Assembly: GCA_034430595.1 (NCBI GenBank)
Contig: DAOUEL010000045.1
Span: 5,448-69,447, forward strand
DNA: 64,000 nucleotides
Reading direction: 5' to 3'
DNA from: E44-bin32 sp034430595
Lineage (GTDB): Bacteria > Chloroflexota > Anaerolineae > Anaerolineales > E44-bin32
Each line of letters opens with the position of its first letter. The first letter of the stretch is position 1. The notes under the pieces are model-generated. The model ran no database searches. It was not told where the DNA came from and saw nothing but the letters and a program-made list of their open reading frames with translations. Positions 15,342 through 23,419 of the stretch are shown here, piece after piece. The translations under genes and the position numbers were made by a program.

Positions 15342-18128
15342 ATGTCCCTGAAACCGATTGTCGCATTCGACCTGGAGACCTCTGGCCTCGACCCGGAACG
15401 AGATTCCGTGATCGAAATCGGAGCCGTTCGGTTTCGAGGAGATCGAATTGAAGACGAGTGGTCAACCCTCGTCAACCCGGGCCATCCGCTGACTCCCTTC
15501 ATTACCGAGCTGACCGGGATCACGGATGAGATGCTGGCGACAGCCCCGCGCATCACCGCGGTCCTTTCCGAGTTGGAATCCTTCGTGGGTGACGACCCAA
15601 TCCTCGGGCACAACGTCTCCTTCGACACCTCCTTCATGCAGGTGCGCGGTCTATTCCAATACAATGCCACGATTGATACGTTTGATCTTGCCTCCATCAT
15701 GCGACCCAGCGCCGGGCGCTACAGCCTGCAATCGCTGGCAACCGCACTGCACGTTCCGGTGCGGGAAGCACACCGTGCGCTCGATGACGCCCATACAACC
15801 CGGGCCGTCTTCCTGCGGCTTTACGAAGAGCTGCTCCAGGTGCCGTTCCAACTAATCGAAGAGATCGCCCGCATGGGTGAGGAAATCGAATGGGGCGCAG
15901 GCTGGGTCTTCGATCAAGCCTACCGGTCGCTGCTTGAGGGTGGTGAGACCCGCTCCAGCCCACCGCTGGAGTTATTTCATGCGGCCGAACCCCCCTCGGG
16001 TGAGTTAAATCCAGTCGACCCCCCAACCCCGCTCGACGTGGAGGAGATTGCGGCCGAGTTTGAACCCGGGGGTCTGCTGGCCAAACACTTTCCGGGATAT
16101 GAAAACCGGCCGCAGCAAGTAAGCATGGTCCGGGCCGTGGCGCACGCGCTTTCCGAAAGCGGACATCTTCTCGTGGAGGCTGGCACCGGCACCGGGAAAT
16201 CCATGGCCTATCTCGTTCCAGCTTTCCACTGGGCCTCCCAAAATGGCCAGCGGGTTGTGATCTCGACCAACACTTTGAACCTGCAGGACCAGCTGATCCA
16301 CAAGGACATTCCCGATCTGCAATTAGCCCTTGGAATGGAGTTCCAGGCGGGGGTGCTCAAGGGTCGAGCGAATTACCTCTGCCCACGCCGGTTCAACGCG
16401 CTGCGCAGCCTCGGTCCCCGCCAACCGGAGGAGATGCGCGTGCTCGCCAAGCTGCTGATCTGGCTGGCTGCCGATGGCAGCGGTGAGCGGAGCGAATTAA
16501 ATCTCCCCCCGGGTGAAGCTGCGGTCTGGTCGCGATTGTCGGCCGAGGGCGAGGATTGCAGCATGGAAACCTGCGCTACACACGCCGGTGGCACCTGCCC
16601 ATACTATAAGGCGCGCTTGCAGGCCGAACACGCACATGTCGTCATCGTAAACCATGCGCTGCTGCTGGCCGATATCGCCACCGGAAATCGGGTCGTGCCT
16701 GAATACGAATACCTGATTGTCGATGAGGCGCACCATCTCGAATCGGCCACAACGAATGGCTTGAGTTTCCGGGTTACCGAATCGGAGGTGCTGCGCGTCT
16801 TGCGTGATCTTGGCGGAACAGGTCGTGGGCTGATGCGCCAGATCCTGGACCTGGCACGTGGCAGCCTGCCGGCGGGAGATCTGGCCGAAGTTCAATCGTC
16901 TGTTGGCGCGGTTACCGACCGCATCACGCTCTGCATGGAACACTCGCAAGCGCTTTTCACCGCTCTTAACCTGCTGCTTGAGAATCAACGTGAAGGCAGC
17001 CCGGTTGGAACGTACGGCCAGACGATGCGCGTGATTCCATCCACACGCACACTTCCCGATTGGGAGAAAGTTGAAGCTGCCTGGGAGGAAATGCGGGCGC
17101 CGCTTGCCTCGACGATTGAGATGCTCGCATCGCTGAGCGACTCGCTTGACACCCTGGCCGAAGCTGGAATCGAACCAGCCGAGAACCTGGCTGTTGCCGC
17201 CCGCATCGCCCGCCGCAGTCTGGACGAGATCTTCACACAGCTCGATCAAATGATCTTCGAGCCCGATAGCGGGATGATCTATTGGATCGAGCTCACCTCC
17301 GTTGGTGAACGTCTGTCGCTGCATGCAGCTCCGCTCGAGATTGGCCCACTTGTCGAACGCTACCTGTGGCATGAAAAGGAATCGGTCATCATGACCTCCG
17401 CCACGATGACGACTGCCGGGGAGTTCGACTACATCCGCCGCCGTCTGGCCGCAGCGGACGCCGATGAGCTGGCCGTGGGATCACCCTTCGACCACGAGAC
17501 CTCGACCCTGCTCTACCTTGTGAACGATATCCCGGAGCCCGTCCAGCGGCAGCCCTACCAGCGGGCGCTGGAGGCTGGGCTGCGGCAGCTGGTCCTTGCC
17601 ACCGAGGGCCGGACGCTCGTGCTCTTTACGTCCAACGCCCACTTGCGCTCCACCGCCAACGCCCTCTCCGAGCCGCTGGCTCGAGCTGGTATTCAGCTCT
17701 ACGAACAGACCAGCGGCGTCTCTCGCCACGCTTTGCTGGAGGGGTTTAAATCGTCGCAGAAGGCGGTCCTGATGGGAACCCGGTCATTCTGGGAAGGCGT
17801 GGACGTGCCCGGTGAGGCGCTCTCCGTCCTGGCGATCGCCAAGCTACCCTTCGACGTTCCCAGTGATCCGATCATCGCCTCGCGGGCCGAGACCTACGAA
17901 CGCCCATTCGACGAGTACACGGTTCCGGAGGCGATCCTGCGCTTCCGGCAGGGTTTCGGGCGCTTGATCCGGACCCGTTCCGATCGCGGCATCGTGGTCG
18001 TGTTCGACCGCCGCATTTTGAGCAAGAACTACGGCCGTGCATTCATCGAATCGCTGCCACGCTGCACGACGCGCGCTGCCAGCCTCGCCGATTTGCCAAG
18101 GGCCGCCACGCGCTGGCTCAACATCTAA
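15342..18128 (+). CDS. DEDD exonuclease - DinG-family Fe-S helicase fusion
   Basis: 928 residues from ATG 15342. Residues 1-170 are a DnaQ-like 3'-5' exonuclease: DLETSG at 10-15, HNVSFD, and HRALDDAHTT. Then a superfamily 2 DinG/XPD-like helicase: Walker A EAGTGTGKS near 280, four cluster cysteines C347, C406, C411 and C419, DEAH box (VDEAHHLE), and C-terminal motifs GTRSFWEGVDVPGE and QGFGRLIRTRSDRG. This is the DinG layout with an N-terminal exonuclease, as in Firmicutes, where the exonuclease is intact. It likely unwinds and trims DNA in repair. The Fe-S cluster links it to the nearby SUF genes only functionally. Confidence 0.93.
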   Translation: MSLKPIVAFDLETSGLDPERDSVIEIGAVRFRGDRIEDEWSTLVNPGHPLTPFITELTGITDEMLATAPRITAVLSELESFVGDDPILGHNVSFDTSFMQVRGLFQYNATIDTFDLASIMRPSAGRYSLQSLATALHVPVREAHRALDDAHTTRAVFLRLYEELLQVPFQLIEEIARMGEEIEWGAGWVFDQAYRSLLEGGETRSSPPLELFHAAEPPSGELNPVDPPTPLDVEEIAAEFEPGGLLAKHFPGYENRPQQVSMVRAVAHALSESGHLLVEAGTGTGKSMAYLVPAFHWASQNGQRVVISTNTLNLQDQLIHKDIPDLQLALGMEFQAGVLKGRANYLCPRRFNALRSLGPRQPEEMRVLAKLLIWLAADGSGERSELNLPPGEAAVWSRLSAEGEDCSMETCATHAGGTCPYYKARLQAEHAHVVIVNHALLLADIATGNRVVPEYEYLIVDEAHHLESATTNGLSFRVTESEVLRVLRDLGGTGRGLMRQILDLARGSLPAGDLAEVQSSVGAVTDRITLCMEHSQALFTALNLLLENQREGSPVGTYGQTMRVIPSTRTLPDWEKVEAAWEEMRAPLASTIEMLASLSDSLDTLAEAGIEPAENLAVAARIARRSLDEIFTQLDQMIFEPDSGMIYWIELTSVGERLSLHAAPLEIGPLVERYLWHEKESVIMTSATMTTAGEFDYIRRRLAAADADELAVGSPFDHETSTLLYLVNDIPEPVQRQPYQRALEAGLRQLVLATEGRTLVLFTSNAHLRSTANALSEPLARAGIQLYEQTSGVSRHALLEGFKSSQKAVLMGTRSFWEGVDVPGEALSVLAIAKLPFDVPSDPIIASRAETYERPFDEYTVPEAILRFRQGFGRLIRTRSDRGIVVVFDRRILSKNYGRAFIESLPRCTTRAASLADLPRAATRWLNI

Positions 18129-18147
18129 CCCCGCCGCTAAGCTCTCA

Positions 18148-18177
18148 TTGACGGTAATCGCTCACGCGGAATATAAT
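18148..18177 (+). promoter_or_regulatory. Promoter of efp
   Basis: -35 TTGACG (18148-18153), 18-bp spacer, -10 TATAAT (18172-18177). Leader of about 38 nt containing AGAAGGA before the GTG start. Confidence 0.8.
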
Positions 18178-18221
18178 CGACCCATCTTGGGATCCCCCAT
18201 AAGCGAGAAGGAAACACTGCT

Positions 18222-18779
18222 GTGATCGATGTCAATGAACTCCGAAATGGTGTTACGTTCGAACACGACGGTAGCCTGTACAAGGTGATCGAATACCAGC
18301 ACAACAAACCCGGCCGCGGGAAGGCGACCATTCGCACCCGAGTGCGGGATCTGCGAACCGGCTCCGTTCTCGAGAAGACCTTCATTTCTGGCGATCGGGT
18401 ACAGGACGTGCGGCTCGATTACCGGGTAGCCCAGTACCTATATAAGGATGACGATGCGTACCACTTCATGGATACCGAAAGTTACGAACAGCCCGCACTG
18501 AGGGAAGAGACACTGGGGGATGTGGTTAATTACCTGACCGAAGGGCTGGAAGTCAAGTTGACGTTTTTTGAAGGTGAAGCACTTGACATCGAGCTGCCCA
18601 CGGCCGTCGATCTTGAGGTCGTTCAGGCCGAGATGGGTGTTAAAGGCGATACGGCGACCGGAGCGAACAAGCAGGTCGTGACAGAAACCGGGCTTAAGGT
18701 CCAGGTACCCCTGTTTGTCGAACAGGGTGATACCATCAGAGTGGACACACGCAACGGCGAATACCTCACGCGGGCCTGA
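18222..18779 (+). CDS. efp: Elongation factor P
   Basis: 185 residues, full length, three OB-like domains. EF-P relieves ribosome stalling at polyproline. The start is GTG at 18222, preceded by AGAAGGA. The tip loop reads HNKPGRGKA, so the residue at the usual modified-lysine position is Arg32, as in Thermus-type EF-P, not the Lys modified by EpmA or YmfI-type systems. The C-terminal domain ends TIRVDTRNGEYLTRA, which is typical. It starts a run of plus-strand genes with the Cys-rich protein and the HAD-DinB gene. Confidence 0.96.
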   Translation: MIDVNELRNGVTFEHDGSLYKVIEYQHNKPGRGKATIRTRVRDLRTGSVLEKTFISGDRVQDVRLDYRVAQYLYKDDDAYHFMDTESYEQPALREETLGDVVNYLTEGLEVKLTFFEGEALDIELPTAVDLEVVQAEMGVKGDTATGANKQVVTETGLKVQVPLFVEQGDTIRVDTRNGEYLTRA

Positions 18780-18798
18780 ACACCTCAGAAGCGGACGC

Positions 18799-19140
18799 AT
18801 GATCACTCCCGCCGGAACCGAATGCCCGTTCTACTACGAGGACTTCCAGCGCGGCCGCCATCAGCAAGAATGCCGGCTGATCGACCGCACCCCTGGCGGC
18901 GGGACGTACTCTTCCGACTTGTGCTCACAATGTCTTGTGCCGCGCATCCTGCTGGCGAACGCCTGCCCTGACATGGTTCTCGAAGCGCGCGTCGTCTCTG
19001 GCTTTCTAGGCCTCCACCGGCGGGTGCGCGTGTCAGCCTTCTGCACCAAATCTCTCGAGGATGTGAAAGAGCCCGAGATCGGCTGCAGCCAGTGTCATCG
19101 AGACATCCCCACTTTCAGCCTCAGCCCGGAGGATGGATGA
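18799..19140 (+). CDS. Cysteine-rich small protein of unknown function
   Basis: 113 residues from ATG 18799. Eight cysteines at 9, 25, 42, 45, 56, 82, 96 and 99, including CSQC twice (42-45 and 96-99), suggest one or two zinc or Fe-S sites; there is no signal peptide. I do not recognise a named family. Its stop overlaps the next start by 4 nt (ATGA at 19137), so it is translationally coupled to the HAD-DinB protein, and it lies 19 nt after efp. Confidence 0.7.
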   Translation: MITPAGTECPFYYEDFQRGRHQQECRLIDRTPGGGTYSSDLCSQCLVPRILLANACPDMVLEARVVSGFLGLHRRVRVSAFCTKSLEDVKEPEIGCSQCHRDIPTFSLSPEDG

Positions 19141-20426
19141 TCCGGACGGTCCTGCTCGATCTGGACGATACGCTGCTCGAAAACAAGATGGAGCAGTTCC
19201 TGCCGGCGTATTTTAAGCTTCTGGGAGATTACCTCGCTCACCACGCGGACACGGAAAAGATGCTGCAAGAACTCATCGCCGGGACACAGGCGATGATTGC
19301 AAATCTCGATCCACGCCTCACGCTCGAGCAAGTTTTCTCGAAGCACTTCTATCCAGCTCTGGGGCTTGACGCGAGCGAGATGGCCGGCACGATCGAAGGT
19401 TTTTACAAAACCGAATTCCCTCGTCTGCGGGAGCACACCCGATCTTTCCCTGCTGTGCCGGGAGTTGTGGACGAGCTGCTCGCAGAGGGATACGAAGTGG
19501 TCATTGCGACCAATCCGCTTTTCCCGCGCCTTGCAATCGAAGAGCGCCTGCGCTGGGCTGGATTGCCCCCGGAAGATGTGAACTTCACGCTGATTGCTTC
19601 TTTCGAAGACTCGCATTTCGCAAAACCAAATCCCGAGTACTTCGCCGAAATTCTCGCCCGCCTGGGCCGGAAACCCGCCGAAGCGGTTATGGTTGGTGAC
19701 GATCTGGAACGTGATATCCACCCGGCAGCAGCGCTGGGCATGGCGGTTTATTACATCGGTGAAGAGTCGAACTCGGGGCAGGTTGGCGCTGGTCTATCCA
19801 AGGTTGATAACCAGGCTGCGGCACTCGGCCTCGCCGTCGATCGGGCCGGGGAAATTCCCGATCCATGTATCGCGAGTGGTCCGCTCACCGGTCTGCCACT
19901 TGTGTTGAAGTCCGGCCTGGCGGCAGAGGAAACCTTGAAAAGCGCCCCCACACACATCCTGCTGGCCCGGCTGCGGGCAGTATTGGCAGCGACGCTCGAA
20001 GCTTGCGCTGACCTGCCCGCCGGGGCGTGGAGGTCAAGGCCGGTCGAAAATGAGTGGGCCCCGGTCGAGATCGTTGCCCACCTGCGGGATGTCGAGCGGG
20101 AAGTGAACCTGCCGCGACTCGAGGCCGTTCTTTCCCGCAACGACCCGCACCTGCCCGCTTTTGATACCGATCGTTGGGCGTCCGAACGCGCGTACCTCGA
20201 ACAGGATGGACCGGAGACGCTGGACGATTTTTCGCAGGCTCGAATGGAGACCATCGCCAGGCTCTCAGCCCTCGACCTGAATGCCTGGGAACGGGCTGCG
20301 CGCCACACGCTGCTTGGTCCGACCACGCTGCACGAGTTGATGAAAATCGCCACGGAACACGACTGGCTCCACATGGCCCAGCTGCGTGAAACGCTGGAAG
20401 CACTCGAGATCCAGCACCCAGGGTGA
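19137..20426 (+). CDS. HAD hydrolase fused to a DinB-like domain
   Basis: 429 residues. Residues 1-225 are a HAD-superfamily hydrolase: motif I DLDDTLLE at 7-14, motif II VIATNP, a Lys-containing FAKPNPEYF, and VGDDLERD. Residues about 260-425 form a DinB/DUF664-like four-helix bundle: EWAPVEIVAHLRDVEREV and KIATEHDWLHMAQL supply the His residues expected for a metal site. The fusion is unusual to me; a shared small-molecule substrate is possible but unproven. Start ATG 19137 overlaps the Cys-rich gene; the longer in-frame start at 19092 is within that gene. Confidence 0.82.
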   Translation: MIRTVLLDLDDTLLENKMEQFLPAYFKLLGDYLAHHADTEKMLQELIAGTQAMIANLDPRLTLEQVFSKHFYPALGLDASEMAGTIEGFYKTEFPRLREHTRSFPAVPGVVDELLAEGYEVVIATNPLFPRLAIEERLRWAGLPPEDVNFTLIASFEDSHFAKPNPEYFAEILARLGRKPAEAVMVGDDLERDIHPAAALGMAVYYIGEESNSGQVGAGLSKVDNQAAALGLAVDRAGEIPDPCIASGPLTGLPLVLKSGLAAEETLKSAPTHILLARLRAVLAATLEACADLPAGAWRSRPVENEWAPVEIVAHLRDVEREVNLPRLEAVLSRNDPHLPAFDTDRWASERAYLEQDGPETLDDFSQARMETIARLSALDLNAWERAARHTLLGPTTLHELMKIATEHDWLHMAQLRETLEALEIQHPG

Positions 20427-20533
20427 ATCAAGAATTCCCTTCAAGACACCTGCAAACGGTTTATCCACCGCAGCCCCCCACCTTGTGGCTGCGGGTAGAA
20501 TGGAATTAACCTGGTACGGAAAGGCAGGCGCGA

Positions 20534-21058
20534 ATGAAATTGGCAGGGAAACACGTCATCATACTGGTCGATAAAGGCTTCGAGGACCTCGAGTTCTGGG
20601 TTCCGTATATGCGGCTGGTCGAAGAAGGAGCCCAGGTCGTCGTCGCTGGCCAGGGCGCTGGCCGGGTGGTCACGAGCAAGTCCGGTGGCCTCCAGGCAAT
20701 AATCGAACGGGAAGCCGCGCAGCTTGATCCGGGTGAATTTGATGGCATCGTGATTCCCGGTGGTTGGGCTCCAGACCGGATGCGGCGTGATAAAGGCATT
20801 AAGCAGCTGGTGAGTGCCCTCGATCAAGCAGGGAAAGTTGTCGCCATGATCTGCCATGCCGGGCTGGTTGGCATCTCGGCCGGCATCGTCGCCGGACATC
20901 GGGCGACCGGCTCGCAGGGGATCAAGGACGACCTGCTGAATGCCGGGGCGGCCTGGGTGGATGAGCCAGCGTTTCGCGATGGCAACCAGGTCTGGGGTCG
21001 TGTCGTCGAAGATATCCCTGCGTTCTGCCGGGAGCTGGTCACGGCCCTGTCTGGTTGA
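20534..21058 (+). CDS. PfpI/DJ-1 family protein
   Basis: 174 residues of the DJ-1/PfpI fold, full length. The nucleophile-elbow cysteine is in MICHAGLVGISAG and the acidic partner lies in GFEDLEFWVP near the N-terminus. Members act as deglycases, chaperones or peptidases; which one cannot be read here. It has its own ATG with AGGCAGG-like upstream sequence and stands alone between the HAD-DinB gene and tRNA-Leu. Confidence 0.88.
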   Translation: MKLAGKHVIILVDKGFEDLEFWVPYMRLVEEGAQVVVAGQGAGRVVTSKSGGLQAIIEREAAQLDPGEFDGIVIPGGWAPDRMRRDKGIKQLVSALDQAGKVVAMICHAGLVGISAGIVAGHRATGSQGIKDDLLNAGAAWVDEPAFRDGNQVWGRVVEDIPAFCRELVTALSG

Positions 21059-21080
21059 GCTCCATATTCCCAGGCTTTCC

Positions 21081-21109
21081 TTTACACCCCCTCTGGCGGA
21101 CGATATAAT
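21081..21109 (+). promoter_or_regulatory. Promoter of tRNA-Leu and tig
   Basis: -35 TTTACA (21081-21086), exact 17-bp spacer, -10 TATAAT (21104-21109), 10 bp before the mature tRNA 5' end. Confidence 0.85.
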
Positions 21110-21119
21110 CTTTTCCACC

Positions 21120-21201
21120 GGGGAAGTGCTGGAATTGGCAGACAGGCGTGACTTAGGATCACGTGCCCTCGGGCGTGAGGGTTCAAGTCCCTCCTTCCCC
21201 A
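21120..21201 (+). tRNA. tRNA-Leu (anticodon UAG)
   Basis: 82 nt without encoded CCA. Acceptor stem GGGGAAG (21120-21126) pairs with CTTCCCC (21194-21200), discriminator A. The anticodon loop reads CT-TAG-GA between GTGA/TCAC stem arms, and a long variable arm (GCCCTCGGGCGTG) and T-loop GTTCAAGTC mark a class II tRNA. It reads CUA and, by wobble, other CUN codons. It has a strong own promoter and lies 91 bp before tig. Confidence 0.95.
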
Positions 21202-21292
21202 CTCGGCGGAGGTCTTCTGGCTTGATCCCCCACATGCGATCAAGCCATTTCTTAATCGAATTCTCAGCAGGATTGGCTGGAAGGATACGTCA

Positions 21293-22753
21293 TTGAAGAT
21301 TGAGAGCAAAGAACTTGAGGAGCGGCAGGTTGAATTGATCGTTGAAGTCCCGGACGATCAGCTGCGGCAGGCGATGCGGAGCACGGCCCGGCGCTTGAGC
21401 AAGGAAACCAAGATTCCCGGGTTCCGCCCTGGAAAAGCCCCGTACGAGGTCGTTTTGACCAAGTTCGGTGAGGAGACGATCTTCGAGGAAGCTCTCGATA
21501 CGCTCGGACAGGAGATCTACCGCACTTCGCTCGAGGAAACCGAGCTCGAGCCCTATGCCCCGGGTGTCTTCAACGAAGTTGTCAGCCGCGAGCCGCTCAC
21601 TTTGCGCTTCACCGTCCCCCTCGCACCCGTGATTGAGCTGGGCGCGTACCGGGAATTACGGGTTCCTTACGAAGCCCCCCAGGTCACCGATGAAGCCCTG
21701 GAAGAAGCGCTCGAAGAGCTACGCCAGAGGCAAGCTCTGATTGAACCAGCGGAACGGCCCGCGCAGGATGGTGATGTTGTCGTGCTGGATGCGTATGGCG
21801 AATTGGTCGATGACGGGAGTGAAGAGGATAAACGCTTGCTGGATACGAAAGGCGTTTCGGTTCTGGTTGAAGAGGATACCGATTTTCCCGTCGAAGGCGT
21901 CTATGAGCACCTGAAGGGCTTGAGCGCTGGGGAAGAAAGGTCTTTTGAATATACATTTCCTGATGATTACCAGGCTGAAGACCTTCGTGGCCGCAAGGCT
22001 CGCTTCGACTTGAAATGCCTGGAGGTCAAATCACGCCTCGTTCCTGATTGGTCGGATGACCTGGCCAAGACGATCGGCGAATTTGAGAGTCTGCTCGACC
22101 TGCGCGTTAAACTGCGCGAGAGCCTGCAGAAGCAGGCCGAACGGGATGCAGAAGGCGAATATACCGAAGAGGTCGTGGAACAGTTAGTGCAACAGGCCAG
22201 TGTCAGTTACCCGCCGGCGGTGCTCGAGGAAGAAACCGAGCGACTGCTTCGTGATTTAAGCGTCCGCCTGCACAGCCAGAACCTGACACTGGAAGACTAT
22301 CTTAAGGTCGAGAGCAAATCGCTCGATGATTTGCGCAAGGAGCTGGAACCCGACGCTCGCGAACGCATCGCGCGCGGGTTGATCCTGGGAGAAATCGTCG
22401 ATCAGGAAGGCCTTGATGTTGAAGATGTCGAGATCGAGGACGAGATCAAACGCATCGTTGAACCGCTTGGAGCAGAAGGAACGCAGGAACTGCGAAAAGC
22501 GTTCCAATCCGATGCCGGCCGACGGCGTGTCGCTCTCGATTTACTGACCGAAAAGGCCGTCGAGCGGCTGCTGGCAATTGCACGCGGCGAGCAGATCGAG
22601 CCGCCTGCTGAAAAAGCCGGAACAACGACAGAAGAACCGAATGAGGCTGACCAGGATAGCGTAAGTGAACTCGAACCCACGCAAGAACTGGCCGAAGCAG
22701 AACCTGTCCCGGCGGAAGCTTCTGCCGAGGACGAATCAGAAAACCTGGAGTGA
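21293..22753 (+). CDS. tig: Trigger factor, ribosome-associated chaperone
   Basis: 486 residues. N-terminal ribosome-binding domain with signature GFRPGKAPYE (about 44-53), a central FKBP-type PPIase domain (about 150-245; FEYTFPDDYQAEDLRG), and the helical C-terminal chaperone domain. The last ~45 residues form an acidic, Pro/Ala/Glu-rich tail that is not in the typical protein. The start is TTG at 21293 with AAGGA 7 nt upstream. It is followed directly by clpP and clpX, the classic tig-clpP-clpX order. Confidence 0.94.
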   Translation: MKIESKELEERQVELIVEVPDDQLRQAMRSTARRLSKETKIPGFRPGKAPYEVVLTKFGEETIFEEALDTLGQEIYRTSLEETELEPYAPGVFNEVVSREPLTLRFTVPLAPVIELGAYRELRVPYEAPQVTDEALEEALEELRQRQALIEPAERPAQDGDVVVLDAYGELVDDGSEEDKRLLDTKGVSVLVEEDTDFPVEGVYEHLKGLSAGEERSFEYTFPDDYQAEDLRGRKARFDLKCLEVKSRLVPDWSDDLAKTIGEFESLLDLRVKLRESLQKQAERDAEGEYTEEVVEQLVQQASVSYPPAVLEEETERLLRDLSVRLHSQNLTLEDYLKVESKSLDDLRKELEPDARERIARGLILGEIVDQEGLDVEDVEIEDEIKRIVEPLGAEGTQELRKAFQSDAGRRRVALDLLTEKAVERLLAIARGEQIEPPAEKAGTTTEEPNEADQDSVSELEPTQELAEAEPVPAEASAEDESENLE

Positions 22754-22764
22754 GGAACCCTGAA

Positions 22765-23412
22765 ATGACAGAATACGAAGACCCACGCTCACTTATCCCG
22801 ATGGTCATCGAATCATCCGGCCGCGGTGAACGCGCCTACGATATCTATTCGCTGCTTCTACGTGAACGCATCATCTTCCTCGGTACCCCAATCAATGACC
22901 AGGTATCGAACCTGATGGTGGCGCAGCTGCTGTTCCTCGATCGTGAAGATCCCGATCGGCAGATCAATATGTACATCAACAGCCCCGGCGGACAGATTTA
23001 CGCCGGGTTGGCGATCTACGACACCATGCAGCAGGTGCGGGCGCCGATATCAACCGTCGCCGTCGGCGTCACTGCCTCCTTCGGGACCGTCCTGCTGGCA
23101 GCAGGCACGGCCGGTAAGCGCTACGCCCTGCCGCACGCAACAATCCACCTGCACCAGCCACTGGGCGGAGCCCAGGGACAGGCCAGCGACATCGAGATCC
23201 AGGCCAAGGAGATCTTGCGCCTGAAGGAAGAATTGAATACGATACTCATGCGCCACACTGGCCGCACGCGTGAGGAAATCGAACACGACACCGAGCGTGA
23301 TTTTTACATGGACGGGAAAACCGCCAAGGACTATGGGCTTATTGACCACGTCCTTGATACATTTGATGATGGGGAAGAAGCGAAGAAGAAGAAGTCAAAG
23401 AAAGACGAGTAG
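22765..23412 (+). CDS. clpP: ClpP, ATP-dependent protease proteolytic subunit
   Basis: 215 residues from ATG 22765 (GAGG upstream); a GTG at 22750 overlaps the tig stop and would add five residues. The catalytic triad is Ser105 (GVTASFG), His130 (HLHQPLGG) and Asp179 (ERDFYMD). The usual GQAASM around the serine reads GVTASF here, but all three catalytic residues are present. The C-terminus is Lys/Glu-rich. It forms the tetradecameric chamber fed by ClpX. Confidence 0.94.
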   Translation: MTEYEDPRSLIPMVIESSGRGERAYDIYSLLLRERIIFLGTPINDQVSNLMVAQLLFLDREDPDRQINMYINSPGGQIYAGLAIYDTMQQVRAPISTVAVGVTASFGTVLLAAGTAGKRYALPHATIHLHQPLGGAQGQASDIEIQAKEILRLKEELNTILMRHTGRTREEIEHDTERDFYMDGKTAKDYGLIDHVLDTFDDGEEAKKKKSKKDE

Positions 23413-23419
23413 CTAACCC

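Noticed and set aside
16497..17372. 291-residue minus-strand frame inside the DinG-like gene
   Set aside because: Antisense shadow; the opposite strand has clear helicase motifs.
22765..23412. ClpP as an inactive paralogue because GQAASM is changed to GVTASF
   Set aside because: Ser105, His130 and Asp179 are all present, and the gene sits in a normal tig-clpP-clpX order.
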